IMG/VR virus record: IMGVR_UViG_3300032285_000277
Coordinates: 1-20,665 of that record
Direction: 5' to 3' (one strand)
Length of the DNA: 20,665 bases
Source of the DNA: a virus
The position numbers and the translations under genes are program-made. Position 1 is the first letter of the stretch; each line of letters starts with the position of its first letter. A model generated the notes under the pieces. The model searched no databases, was not told the DNA's origin, and saw only the letters and a list, made by a program, of their open reading frames with translations. Shown here piece by piece: positions 5,055 to 12,543 of the stretch.

Positions 5055-5208
5055 TCACAGCGCCAAACAAGCCAGATTCATGCAGGCCGCAGCTCACAAC
5101 CCTAAGTTTGCTAAGAAAGCCGACATTCCTGTTAAGGTAGCGCAAGAATTTGCCAAAGCCGACAAAAAAGAGGAAATGGCTAAAGCATTGGTGCGTCAGT
5201 ATGGCTGA
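5047..5208 (+). CDS. 53-aa basic phage protein
   Basis: ATG at 5047 overlaps the end of the glycosyltransferase gene by 8 bases, and TGA at 5206-5208 ends a 53-aa frame. The sequence is Lys and Ala rich: SAKQARFMQAAAHNPKFAKK, then IPVKVAQEFAKADK. This is a pattern seen in many phage genomes near the packaging genes, where small proteins with KQ.RFM.AAAHNP and IP.KVA.EF.KAD occur; their role is not established. It overlaps the next gene by 8 bases. Confidence 0.7.
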   Translation: MPSHSAKQARFMQAAAHNPKFAKKADIPVKVAQEFAKADKKEEMAKALVRQYG

Positions 5209-6625
5209 TTACCGCGCACTAGCCCAAGCCCTTGACCCATATGCGGTCGATTCAGGTGCAATTACGCCTGACAGCTTTAGGGCATTGCAAAACATCAGAT
5301 CACCTAACCTGTTGGGAATGATTAGCGAGATTGGCCGTGGTGGATTGAGTAATTTGGAATCTTTGGTCAGGGGCGGGGTGGCGCAGTTTGCTGGAACGCC
5401 CGTAGACATGCTAAACACGATCAGAACGCCCTATCCTATGGAAGTAATGGGGGATGTGAACTATGCCCCTGATAAGCAGGTTTATGGCGGCACAAAAGAC
5501 ATTTTGGGAATGTTGCCCAAACGAGTAACCCAAGCTAGACCCGAAACTGCGGGAATGGAAGAACTCGGGACAGTCATGGGGCCGGGTCTTGCAAAGGGCG
5601 CAGCACCCGTGGCCAAAACATATGGCCGATTAGCGGGCGAGGCATTAGCAAACGAAGCAAGAATTCCAATTTTGAGCGACATAACGCCAAAACCGCCAGG
5701 CATTGTTGGCTTTGATTTGCGCTATGACCCAAGGATTAAAGAGCAAGAACGCCTTAAAGCATTGGTGACTCAAGTTCAACAAACACAATCGGAATTGCCA
5801 AAAAAACTGTCATTGGCAGATTTGGAAGGAAGACCATTTATTACCAGTATGTCTGACAGAACCGCAGGCGGTGGCATATTGACTGGAATCAATGATGTGC
5901 AGTTAAACCGCCCAATTGAACTCCAAGGCGGTCAGGACTATATGTTTAACAACCCTGGCCAAGTGTGGGCATCGGCACAAGCCCCTGTTAAGCAGATATT
6001 AGAAAACGCCCAAATTGTGAAACAAGTCACGGGTCAAAATCCTTTATACATTCCTTGGCGCATGGCCCCAACAGGTGGAGACTTTGCTCACATGACAGGT
6101 GAGACCATGTTGAGTTATGCCGATACAGTAATGAACAAAGGCACAAAAGCCAAAGTCAATAAAGAAATTAAGAAACTGATTCCTGAGTGGTCAGGACTTG
6201 GAACTGATGAAGCAATTGCCCAGTATAGAAATGCGCCAGACAAAACTCGCAAAGCCTTAAAAAACATGATGGATGTGGAATTTAGGGATAGGGGTGGACT
6301 CAACATTGGTGAAGCCCGATTAGCGGTATCAGACCCAACCCAGTTATCGGCACAAGACGCTGGCATCCAAAACATTGGCGAAATCTTTGCCGATAAACCC
6401 ATGATCATGCAGTCTGGCCATGTCTCATATCCAAGGGGTGTGCCTGGTCAGGGATTAGGTGTAGCTGCGGAAGATAGAAATATCTTTGAATTGCTACCCC
6501 AAGTGGTTAAAGAGCGCGGTATTGCCAACCCTCTACAGCCTAGCCAAACAGATATTAGAGCCTTACAGATGAAACCCTACGCAGGCATGATCACACATGA
6601 TCTGTTGAAGGCTTTGGGCTACTAA
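5201..6625 (+). CDS. large phage protein of unknown function (possible polyvalent or internal virion protein)
   Basis: The frame from ATG 5201 gives 474 aa. I choose 5201, not an upstream in-frame start at 5150, because it overlaps the TGA of the 53-aa gene (ATGGCTGA) and begins a sensible protein (MADYRALAQALDPY). Residues about 25-150 are Gly and Ala rich (LLGMISEIGRGGLSNLESL, then a second such stretch), suggesting a membrane-active or flexible segment. The middle (about 225-320) has MSDRTAGGG, LQGGQDYMFNNPGQVWAS and LYIPWRMAPTGGDFAHM, which I associate with domains inside large multi-domain phage proteins. It may be packaged with DNA. The function is not known, and no catalytic motif is clear. 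Confidence 0.6.
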   Translation: MADYRALAQALDPYAVDSGAITPDSFRALQNIRSPNLLGMISEIGRGGLSNLESLVRGGVAQFAGTPVDMLNTIRTPYPMEVMGDVNYAPDKQVYGGTKDILGMLPKRVTQARPETAGMEELGTVMGPGLAKGAAPVAKTYGRLAGEALANEARIPILSDITPKPPGIVGFDLRYDPRIKEQERLKALVTQVQQTQSELPKKLSLADLEGRPFITSMSDRTAGGGILTGINDVQLNRPIELQGGQDYMFNNPGQVWASAQAPVKQILENAQIVKQVTGQNPLYIPWRMAPTGGDFAHMTGETMLSYADTVMNKGTKAKVNKEIKKLIPEWSGLGTDEAIAQYRNAPDKTRKALKNMMDVEFRDRGGLNIGEARLAVSDPTQLSAQDAGIQNIGEIFADKPMIMQSGHVSYPRGVPGQGLGVAAEDRNIFELLPQVVKERGIANPLQPSQTDIRALQMKPYAGMITHDLLKALGY

Positions 6626-6815
6626 ACAAATACTCAGGTTTAAATGTATTGGCAAACTCAGCACCAAGCCGATCACCAAGAAACGATTGGACTTGGTCAA
6701 TGGTTACTGCATTGATGTTAGACATGACACAAAAAGTTTCATGCAATGTCAAAGCCTCAAGCATCAATTTTGGCATGGGAGTATCTGTATTAACCACAGG
6801 GGAGAAAAGTTGCAT
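6591..6815 (-). CDS. solitary leftward 74-aa gene of unknown function
   Basis: The only convincing minus-strand gene in the window. ATG (complement of 6813-6815) is preceded by AAGGTGG with a 5-base spacer and by an extended -10 promoter. The 74-aa product reads like a real protein: LMLEALTLHETFCVMSNIN, VTIDQVQSFLGDRLGAEFAN and a Pro/Ser-rich tail ending in DHV. No transmembrane segment is seen. It overlaps the tail of the rightward gene 5201-6625 by 35 bases, convergently, and its promoter lies beside the start of the terminase small subunit gene. A control protein, antitoxin-like or superinfection factor is possible; none is shown. Confidence 0.65.
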   Translation of the reverse strand: MQLFSPVVNTDTPMPKLMLEALTLHETFCVMSNINAVTIDQVQSFLGDRLGAEFANTFKPEYLFSSPKPSTDHV

Positions 6816-6840
6816 AGAATCCACCTTAATTGGAAAGCAC

Positions 6841-6849
6841 AGTATAACA
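6841..6849 (-). promoter_or_regulatory. extended -10 promoter of the leftward gene
   Basis: On the minus strand TGTTATACT (read from 6849 to 6841) is a TGn-extended -10 box with TATACT. The -35 region (about 6864-6870) is weak, as is usual for extended -10 promoters. It lies 25 bases ahead of the start codon at 6815, a normal leader length. Confidence 0.5.
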
Positions 6850-6855
6850 TAACTT

Positions 6856-7164
6856 ATGAATAAAGTAGCAGAATCTGGAAAAAGGAGAGGCGGTCGCAAG
6901 GCAGGCATCCCCAACAAGACCACACAACAGGCAAGAGAGGCCATTGCTTTGTTTGTTGATGGTAATGCACACAGATTGGCAGAGTGGCTGGATGAGGTCG
7001 CTAATGGCATTCCTGAGGCTGACATAAAACCCAACCCTGCCAAGGCGTTTGAGCTGTTTCAAAGCGTAGTTGAGTATCACGTTCCCAAGTTAGCCAGGAC
7101 TGAGATCACGGGAGCCGATGAAGGCCCAATAGAAATGGTAGTGACATGGGCAAGCGCGAAATAA
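6856..7164 (+). CDS. putative terminase small subunit
   Basis: The 102-aa protein begins with a basic segment GGRKAGIPNKTTQQAREAI (about 11-29), like the DNA-binding N-terminus of many small terminase subunits and DUF5681-like proteins, followed by helices LFVDGNAHRLAEWLDEVANG and AFELFQSVVEYHVPKLAR. The direct 19-base overlap with the large terminase gene supports the assignment. The small subunit recognises packaging sites on phage DNA and stimulates the large-subunit motor. There is no clear ribosome binding site before the ATG, so expression may be low or coupled. The assignment rests mainly on position. Confidence 0.6.
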   Translation: MNKVAESGKRRGGRKAGIPNKTTQQAREAIALFVDGNAHRLAEWLDEVANGIPEADIKPNPAKAFELFQSVVEYHVPKLARTEITGADEGPIEMVVTWASAK

Positions 7165-8465
7165 TCCTGCCCTATGCACCAAGAAAGGTTTTCATGCCTT
7201 TCCACAACAGGACAGAGCGTTGGTCTTGTTTGGTAGCACACCGAAGAGCTGGAAAGACTGTAGCGGCCATTAACGACTTGATTAAACGAGCGATTACTGA
7301 GGGCAACAGAATGGCCCAGTATGCTTACATTGCTCCATTCAGAAGCCAAGCCAAGAGGGTTGCGTGGGATTACCTAAAGTATTACGCTGCGCCGATCACC
7401 AAAGCAACCAATGAAGCAGACTTGAGCGTTGAGCTTGTTAACGGGGCCAAGATCATGCTGTTTGGGTCTGATAACGCTGACGCAATGCGGGGACTGGGTT
7501 TTAACGGGGTCTACCTTGATGAATACGGGGATTTTAAACCAAGCGTTTGGGGTAACGTCATTCGTCCTACATTGTCAGACCGATTGGGTTGGGCTGTCTT
7601 TGGGGGTACGCCCAAGGGAAAGAATCAGTTTCACGACATTTACAGGGTGAGCCAGGCTACGCCAGATTGGTTTCTGTTAAGGCTTCCGGCAAGTGTTTCT
7701 AAACTCCTGCCAGACATAGAACTTCAAGCAGCCCGAGACCAGCTCAGTCAAGACCAGTACGACCAAGAGTATGAATGCAGCTTTGATGCGGCTATTCTGG
7801 GTGCGTTTTATGGCCAAGAGATGCGCCAGGCTCAAGACGAGGGGCGAATCCAAGACCTGAAGTTTGACCCTGATGCGCCAGTATTCACGGCGTGGGACTT
7901 GGGTTATCGGGACGATACGGCAATCTGGTGGTATCAGATTGTGCGCGGCGAGATTCACGTAATGGACTATTACGCAGTCTCAGGGGCCAGCATTAACGAC
8001 ATTGCTGACGTTGTGAACATGAAGGGTTATCGGTACACCAAGCATTACCTACCGCATGATGCTAGAGCTAAGACGCTGGCAAGCGGTGGAAAGTCGATTG
8101 TTGAGCAGTTGGCTACGCACTTGGGTGGCATGGGAAAATTGGCCATCGTGCCCGAAATTGGGATTCAAGACGGAATTCAAGCGGTGCGGATGATTCTGCC
8201 CAAGTGTTACTTTGACCCAATCTGTGATGAGGGGCTAGAGGCACTCAGACAGTATCAAAGGGAATATGATGAGGACAAGAAAACATTTAGGCAAAGTCCG
8301 AGGCATGACTGGTGTTCACACCCTGCGGATGCGTTTAGAATGTTAGCCGTGGCCTACCGTCAAGATAAAAAAGACGAGCCGCAGCCCAAAGGAAGAACCC
8401 TGCAAAATATCACTTTGGATGAATTGTGGGACTTTGAAACGACACACAAAGAGGAACGGATATGA
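7146..8465 (+). CDS. terL: terminase large subunit
   Basis: This 439-aa protein is the DNA-packaging motor and nuclease. The ATPase part shows Walker A AHRRAGKT (31-38), Walker B VYLDEY (122-127) with its catalytic Glu, and the coupling motif GGTPKGKNQFH (153-163). The nuclease part shows the metal-binding Asp in FTAWDLGYRDD (Asp251), HDARAKT (Asp305) and HPADAFR (Asp395), the usual RNase H-like triad. The length is normal for the family and nothing is missing. It starts inside the small-subunit gene and ends with an ATGA overlap into the next gene. Confidence 0.93.
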   Translation: MGKREIILPYAPRKVFMPFHNRTERWSCLVAHRRAGKTVAAINDLIKRAITEGNRMAQYAYIAPFRSQAKRVAWDYLKYYAAPITKATNEADLSVELVNGAKIMLFGSDNADAMRGLGFNGVYLDEYGDFKPSVWGNVIRPTLSDRLGWAVFGGTPKGKNQFHDIYRVSQATPDWFLLRLPASVSKLLPDIELQAARDQLSQDQYDQEYECSFDAAILGAFYGQEMRQAQDEGRIQDLKFDPDAPVFTAWDLGYRDDTAIWWYQIVRGEIHVMDYYAVSGASINDIADVVNMKGYRYTKHYLPHDARAKTLASGGKSIVEQLATHLGGMGKLAIVPEIGIQDGIQAVRMILPKCYFDPICDEGLEALRQYQREYDEDKKTFRQSPRHDWCSHPADAFRMLAVAYRQDKKDEPQPKGRTLQNITLDELWDFETTHKEERI

Positions 8466-8731
8466 GCCAACCAGTAGCAGAATGCGGTGGATACAAAAAC
8501 ATCACAGCAACAGGGGCGGTCAGCACCGGCCAATGTCAACTAATCGGTTTCTACGTTAACAACACAACCGTGGGCACTTTGGTGCTTCGAAACGGTGGCG
8601 CAAGCGGTGATGTTATGTCTGGCACGATCACTCCAGCAATTGGATTCCATCGGTTTCCGGCTAACGTGGGCACAAGTCTTTATGCGACTATCGGCGGCAC
8701 TTTAGATGTGACTTTCTTCTTTGCGGCTTAA
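8462..8731 (+). CDS. small putative beta-structured virion protein
   Basis: The 89-aa protein is made of short beta strands rich in Gly, Thr and Val (ITATGAVSTGQCQLIGFYVNN, then TLVLRNGGASGDVMSGTI) and ends in a hydrophobic FFFAA. It has no Lys after the first strands and looks like a small beta-sandwich. Genes of this kind often lie between terminase and portal in related phages, and a head or connector role is likely. It overlaps terL by 4 bases and is separated from the portal start by one base. Confidence 0.6.
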   Translation: MSQPVAECGGYKNITATGAVSTGQCQLIGFYVNNTTVGTLVLRNGGASGDVMSGTITPAIGFHRFPANVGTSLYATIGGTLDVTFFFAA

Positions 8732-8732
8732 T

Positions 8733-9584
8733 ATGGCATTCGACAGCTCCTACGCAGACCAAGAGGCTTATGAGGACGATCAAGGCCCGTATTGGCATGA
8801 CCAGCTAGAACAAGCCCAAAAAGTCTTTGACAAGTGGGAGAAGCGCGGCAAAAAAGTCGTGCGGCGTTATCGTGACGAGCGTGACGCTATCGAAATGCCA
8901 AGGATGAAGTTCAACATCCTTTGGTCAAACATTTCTGTTCTATTCCCTGCACTCTATGGACGGATGGCAAAGCCTGAAGTCTCGCGTAGGTACATGGATG
9001 CAGACCCTGTTGGCCGTTTGGCCAGCACAATGCTTGAGCGCGTGGTTGAGTATGAAGTTACCCAATTCAACGACTTTGACTCAGCAATGCGTGGCGTGGT
9101 TGAAGATCGACTCTTACCTGGTCGCGGTACAGCATGGGTCAGATATGAGCCTGTTATCGTAGGTATAGAGCAACAAGAAACGGGTATGCCCACGGGCATT
9201 GAGGCCGATGAAGCCGCAGAAATCACCAATACTGAGGAAATTGAGCGCGTTGACTCAGCCCACAGTCCTGTTGATTACGTCTATTGGACGGACTTTCTGC
9301 ATTCACCAGCACGAACTTGGGATGAAGTTTGGTGGGTGAGCCGTTGGGTCTACATGACCAAGGACGAGGGCATTGAGCGTTTTGGCGATGTGTTCAAAAA
9401 CGTCCCTTTGACCGACCAGAACGACGATATTGACGCCAAAAACCCAATGACAGCCAAAGCGACTTACGGCAAAAAAGCCAAAGTCGCTGAAATCTGGAAC
9501 AAACGCACTAAAAAGGTCTGTTGGGTTGCTAAGGGTTACCCCCAAGCATTAGATGAGCGTGATGACCCGCTAGAACTTGAGTAA
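8733..9584 (+). CDS. portal protein, N-terminal part (frame interrupted by TAA)
   Basis: This 283-aa frame carries the N-terminal half of a portal protein: helices with WHDQLEQAQKVFDKWEKRGKKVVRRYRDERD, the conserved FNILWSNISVLFPALYGRMAKPEV (about 56-79), then RRYMDADPVGRLASTMLERVVEY and the beta wing region with DYVYWTDFLHSPARTWDEVWWV. I chose ATG 8733, two bases after the previous stop. The gene ends in TAA (9582-9584), but the same frame goes on without any shift as FFPCPKPL and more portal sequence, so this is one gene broken by a stop. Portal forms the dodecameric channel through which DNA is packed. Confidence 0.8.
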   Translation: MAFDSSYADQEAYEDDQGPYWHDQLEQAQKVFDKWEKRGKKVVRRYRDERDAIEMPRMKFNILWSNISVLFPALYGRMAKPEVSRRYMDADPVGRLASTMLERVVEYEVTQFNDFDSAMRGVVEDRLLPGRGTAWVRYEPVIVGIEQQETGMPTGIEADEAAEITNTEEIERVDSAHSPVDYVYWTDFLHSPARTWDEVWWVSRWVYMTKDEGIERFGDVFKNVPLTDQNDDIDAKNPMTAKATYGKKAKVAEIWNKRTKKVCWVAKGYPQALDERDDPLELE

Positions 9585-9605
9585 TTCTTCCCTTGTCCTA
9601 AGCCT

Positions 9606-11057
9606 TTGTTGGCCACAACGACTAACGGGTCAATGATTCCAATACCTGATTACTGCGAATACGAAGACCAAGCACAAGAGCTGGACAACCTAACGCAGCG
9701 CATCTATTTGTTGGTCAAGGCTTGTAAAGCCGTGGGCGTGTTTAATGCTGAATTTAAGGAATTGGGGCGTTTGTTCACCGAGGGCGTGGACAACAAGCTA
9801 TTCCCTGTGACTGCATGGGCAGCAATGAGCGAAAAAGGCGGTCTAAAAGGCGCCATTGATATGCTGGACACCAGCGCAATCATTCGCACCTTGCAACAGC
9901 TTTACCAATCACGCGAAGTCGTTAAGCAGTCAATTTACGAAATTTGCGGCATTTCTGACATTCTCAGGGGTGCAACTAACGCAAGCGAAACTTTAGGCGC
10001 CCAACAGCTTAAAGCTAATTTTGGCAGTCTGCGATTGAGAGCAACTCAGGGCGATGTGGCTCGATTTGCGACTGATCTGTTCAGAATCAAAGCCCAGATT
10101 GTCTGTAAGTTTTACCCACCTGAATTGATCGTGGAAATGTCGGGGGTGATGAACACTCCTGAAGGCCAAAATCCTCAGTTGTTGCAAGCTGCGGTTCAGA
10201 TGCTGTCAAACAGCACGATTCGGGATTTTCATATTCAGGTTGAAGCCGATACCCTAGCCCAGATTGACGAACAGGCTGACAAACAAAACGCAACTGAAGC
10301 GGTCAAGATCATTGGCGACTTTTTAGCTTCTAGTTTGCCAATGGTTCACCAGGCTCCCGAAATGCTGCCAATGATGAGCGAAATGCTCTTATTCTTGGTC
10401 AGACGTTACCGCGCAGGCCGAAGCCTAGAAACTGCCATTGAACAGGCTATGAAGGCTTTGCAAGCCAAAGCACAGCAAGCCCAAGCGCAACCGCAGCAGA
10501 ATCCTGAAATTATGAAGCTCCAAGCTGAACAGCAGGCCGAACAGATGCGGATGCAAGCCCAAGCGCAAGGCGACCAGATGAAGATGCAGGCCGAGGCACA
10601 ACTTGCCCAAGCTAAAGCACAACTTGAGATGCAAATGCAACAAGCCAAAGTGCAAGCAGACCTCCAGCTTGAGCAGATGAAAGAGCAGTTTGCCCAACAG
10701 CTTTCAAATAATGAGCTTCAGGTCAAGGCAAGAGAAATGCAGGGCCGAGAAGAATACGAACGCTGGAAAGCCGAGCTGGATGCCGCAACTAAGGTTTTGG
10801 TTGCCAGAATCGGGGCTAATCCTGGTGTTGACTTGCCTTTGATGGAAGCACAACAAGCAGCGTCTGAAAAGATCACCCAAGAACTTGGCATGGGCGTTCA
10901 GAGCGCGGTAATGCAAATGGCGCAAATTGCTGACAATATGGCCAACTTACACGGACAGACCATGCAGGGCATTGGAGAAGCCGTTAAAAAACTTGGCGCA
11001 CCTAAGAAAGTTGTGAGGGGTGCTGATGGTCTTGTGATTGGCGTGGAGACTTTATGA
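9606..11057 (+). CDS. portal protein, C-terminal part
   Basis: This is the downstream half of the interrupted portal gene, in the same frame; the first possible start is TTG 9606 (483 aa), and the sequence coding for FFPCPKP just before it still looks conserved. Residues include the LTQRIYLLVKACKAVGV stem region and KQSIYEICGISDILRGATNASETLGAQQLKAN, a hallmark stretch in P22-type and related portals. The end (about 275-400) is a long Gln and Met rich coiled coil, the barrel of long portals. With the first part, the full reading frame is about 774 codons, a fitting size. TTG 9606 has no ribosome binding site, which makes independent translation doubtful. Confidence 0.75.
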   Translation: MLATTTNGSMIPIPDYCEYEDQAQELDNLTQRIYLLVKACKAVGVFNAEFKELGRLFTEGVDNKLFPVTAWAAMSEKGGLKGAIDMLDTSAIIRTLQQLYQSREVVKQSIYEICGISDILRGATNASETLGAQQLKANFGSLRLRATQGDVARFATDLFRIKAQIVCKFYPPELIVEMSGVMNTPEGQNPQLLQAAVQMLSNSTIRDFHIQVEADTLAQIDEQADKQNATEAVKIIGDFLASSLPMVHQAPEMLPMMSEMLLFLVRRYRAGRSLETAIEQAMKALQAKAQQAQAQPQQNPEIMKLQAEQQAEQMRMQAQAQGDQMKMQAEAQLAQAKAQLEMQMQQAKVQADLQLEQMKEQFAQQLSNNELQVKAREMQGREEYERWKAELDAATKVLVARIGANPGVDLPLMEAQQAASEKITQELGMGVQSAVMQMAQIADNMANLHGQTMQGIGEAVKKLGAPKKVVRGADGLVIGVETL

Positions 11058-11764
11058 GTTTAGTTGTTGCTGATCGGGTACGTGAATCAACCCAAACCAC
11101 GGGAACAGGCACGATCACGCTAGATGGCGCGGTTCAAGGCTTTCAGTCCTTTGCAGTCATTGGCAACAACAACACAACCTATTACACGATCACCCGTAGT
11201 TCTGATTGGGAAGTCGGGATTGGTACATATTACGCAGGCACGTTAAGCCGAGACACAGTAATTTCATCTTCCACAGGGTCAAAGATTAACTTTGGCGCAG
11301 GGTCTAAGGATGTATTTGTTACCTTACCTGCAAGCGTGGCGGTTATAAGCGGTACAGATGCAACCCTGACCAAACTTACCACCCCAGTTGTCCAGGCCAC
11401 TAACTCAGGTGGGTTATCTTTAAAGAATTCCGCAGGAACAACCCAGATCAGCATGGGCGCTGGCGGTGGTGACAACATTTCCCTCAATGTATCGACCAAC
11501 CTAAACGGCACAAACGCTCAGATTGACATTAGCCCTACGGGTACTGGCCATGTCCACATGAAGCCAAGCGGTACGGGAGCAATTGAAATTGCCCCAACCA
11601 ATGTAGGCACGATTGACAACATGACTATTGGTGCAACTACTGCGAAAAATGCAACTTTTCTAAATGTAAGCGCATCAACAGGCACAGTCTCAACAGCCCC
11701 AAGCGCAGGCACAGACATTGTTAATAAAACCTATGCGGACGGATTAGCCGCAAAGTGGGGCTAA
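11054..11764 (+). CDS. putative tail- or head-fibre-like structural protein
   Basis: The 236-aa protein begins with VVADRVRESTQTTGTGTITL, a signature N-terminus of beta-rich phage fibre-type proteins, with GFQSFAVIGNNNTTYYTI and SRDTVISSS as further marks. The rest is low in charge and rich in Gly, Thr, Ser and Asn, with repeated strands such as IDISPTGTGHVHMKPSGTGA. It ends in SAGTDIVNKTYADGLAAKWG, a segment typical for sequences just before a fibre or assembly tip. Such a short fibre next to portal could sit at the vertex or adsorb to the host. It overlaps the portal gene by 4 bases. The exact location in the virion is not known. Confidence 0.65.
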   Translation: MSLVVADRVRESTQTTGTGTITLDGAVQGFQSFAVIGNNNTTYYTITRSSDWEVGIGTYYAGTLSRDTVISSSTGSKINFGAGSKDVFVTLPASVAVISGTDATLTKLTTPVVQATNSGGLSLKNSAGTTQISMGAGGGDNISLNVSTNLNGTNAQIDISPTGTGHVHMKPSGTGAIEIAPTNVGTIDNMTIGATTAKNATFLNVSASTGTVSTAPSAGTDIVNKTYADGLAAKWG

Positions 11765-12124
11765 ATGTTTGGGTTTGCTGCCTTTGCCCAACTGCCGTTT
11801 GCAACAGATACAAACGCAGCGACTCCTGATGTAATTTCCACAATTGGTGGTCACTTTGGATTTGATGAGAAAAAGCGGGACAAACAATGGGAAGAAGACC
11901 GAAAACTTGAAACCCAACGCAAAAACAAGTTAAAAGAAGCGTTATTTGGCTTGCCGCCTGAAGTCAGGGAAGAAATCACATCTGCTCCTGATCAAACAAT
12001 ATATATTGCAGCAAGAAACACAATTGATTATGATTCGCTGATGCAGCGGGTTAGGGAACTTGATAAGCGAGTACGCTTTGAAAGGGACGAACATGACATT
12101 TCACGTTTATTGGAGCTAATTTGA
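11765..12124 (+). CDS. hypothetical phage protein in the head block
   Basis: This 119-aa protein begins immediately after the previous stop. The first 14 residues FGFAAFAQLPFAT are hydrophobic with a Pro, as in several phage proteins of this position; it is not a clear signal peptide. From residue 35 it is highly charged and helical (DEKKRDKQWEEDRKLETQRKNKLKEALF and DYDSLMQRVRELDKRVRFERDEHD), which suggests a coiled coil. No known function. It overlaps the next gene by 4 bases. Confidence 0.6.
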   Translation: MFGFAAFAQLPFATDTNAATPDVISTIGGHFGFDEKKRDKQWEEDRKLETQRKNKLKEALFGLPPEVREEITSAPDQTIYIAARNTIDYDSLMQRVRELDKRVRFERDEHDISRLLELI

Positions 12125-12543
12125 GACAAACATGGGTTTATCCAGCGGACGGGTCACCACCTTACGAGAAGCATCTTGGCCCACCTGATGAGCGTTACTC
12201 AGTAATGGGTGATATTGCTCCTTTTATGTCTCCAGACGGGGTAATGATTGAGGGTCGCGCCCAATGGCGAGAACACCTCAAACGGACTGATTCCATCGAA
12301 ATGGGGCATTCGGACGTTAAATACGCTCAAGAGCAATGGAACAAAAAGAAGTCAGCTCACATTGAACGATTGCGTGGTCAAGTGGCCGTTACTCAAGAGT
12401 TTGACCGACCTGGTGCGCCAATCAATCCAATGAAAATGAGTGGATTGAACGTAGAAATGGCTAATCGGTTGCATAATCGGCCTATGCCTGAGCGCAAAGA
12501 GATGATTAAAATGACTTTAGACCAAATGAAAAGGATGAGATAA
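12121..12543 (+). CDS. conserved hypothetical phage protein, TTG start
   Basis: The 140-aa frame opens with TTG overlapping the preceding TGA (TTGA). The first part has WVYPADGSPPYEKHLGPPDERYSVMGDI and SPDGVMIEGRAQWREHLKRT, a small domain I know only as a recurrent uncharacterised protein next to scaffold genes. The second part is basic and helical, rich in Met and Lys, ending in KMTLDQMKRMR. A role in head assembly is suggested by place alone. It ends two bases of spacing-free before the scaffold ATG. Confidence 0.6.
   Translation: MRQTWVYPADGSPPYEKHLGPPDERYSVMGDIAPFMSPDGVMIEGRAQWREHLKRTDSIEMGHSDVKYAQEQWNKKKSAHIERLRGQVAVTQEFDRPGAPINPMKMSGLNVEMANRLHNRPMPERKEMIKMTLDQMKRMR

Noticed and set aside
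6649-6852. 67-aa rightward frame opposite the leftward gene
   Set aside because: No ribosome binding site, poor amino-acid pattern; it is the shadow of the 6591-6815 gene.
6591-7043. 150-aa minus-strand frame starting at 7043
   Set aside because: The part above 6815 lies antisense to the terminase small subunit gene and is a shadow of it; only the shorter start at 6815 has a ribosome binding site and promoter.
9582-9584. Reassigned TAA codon or programmed readthrough in the portal gene
   Set aside because: TAA ends many intact genes in this window (e.g. 840, 3034, 13581), so code change is excluded; the TAAT context is a strong stop, so readthrough is unlikely, though not excluded.
10406-10697. 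Cys-rich and Leu-rich minus-strand frames
   Set aside because: Produced by the reverse complement of the Gln/Ala/Met-rich portal coiled coil; no start signals.
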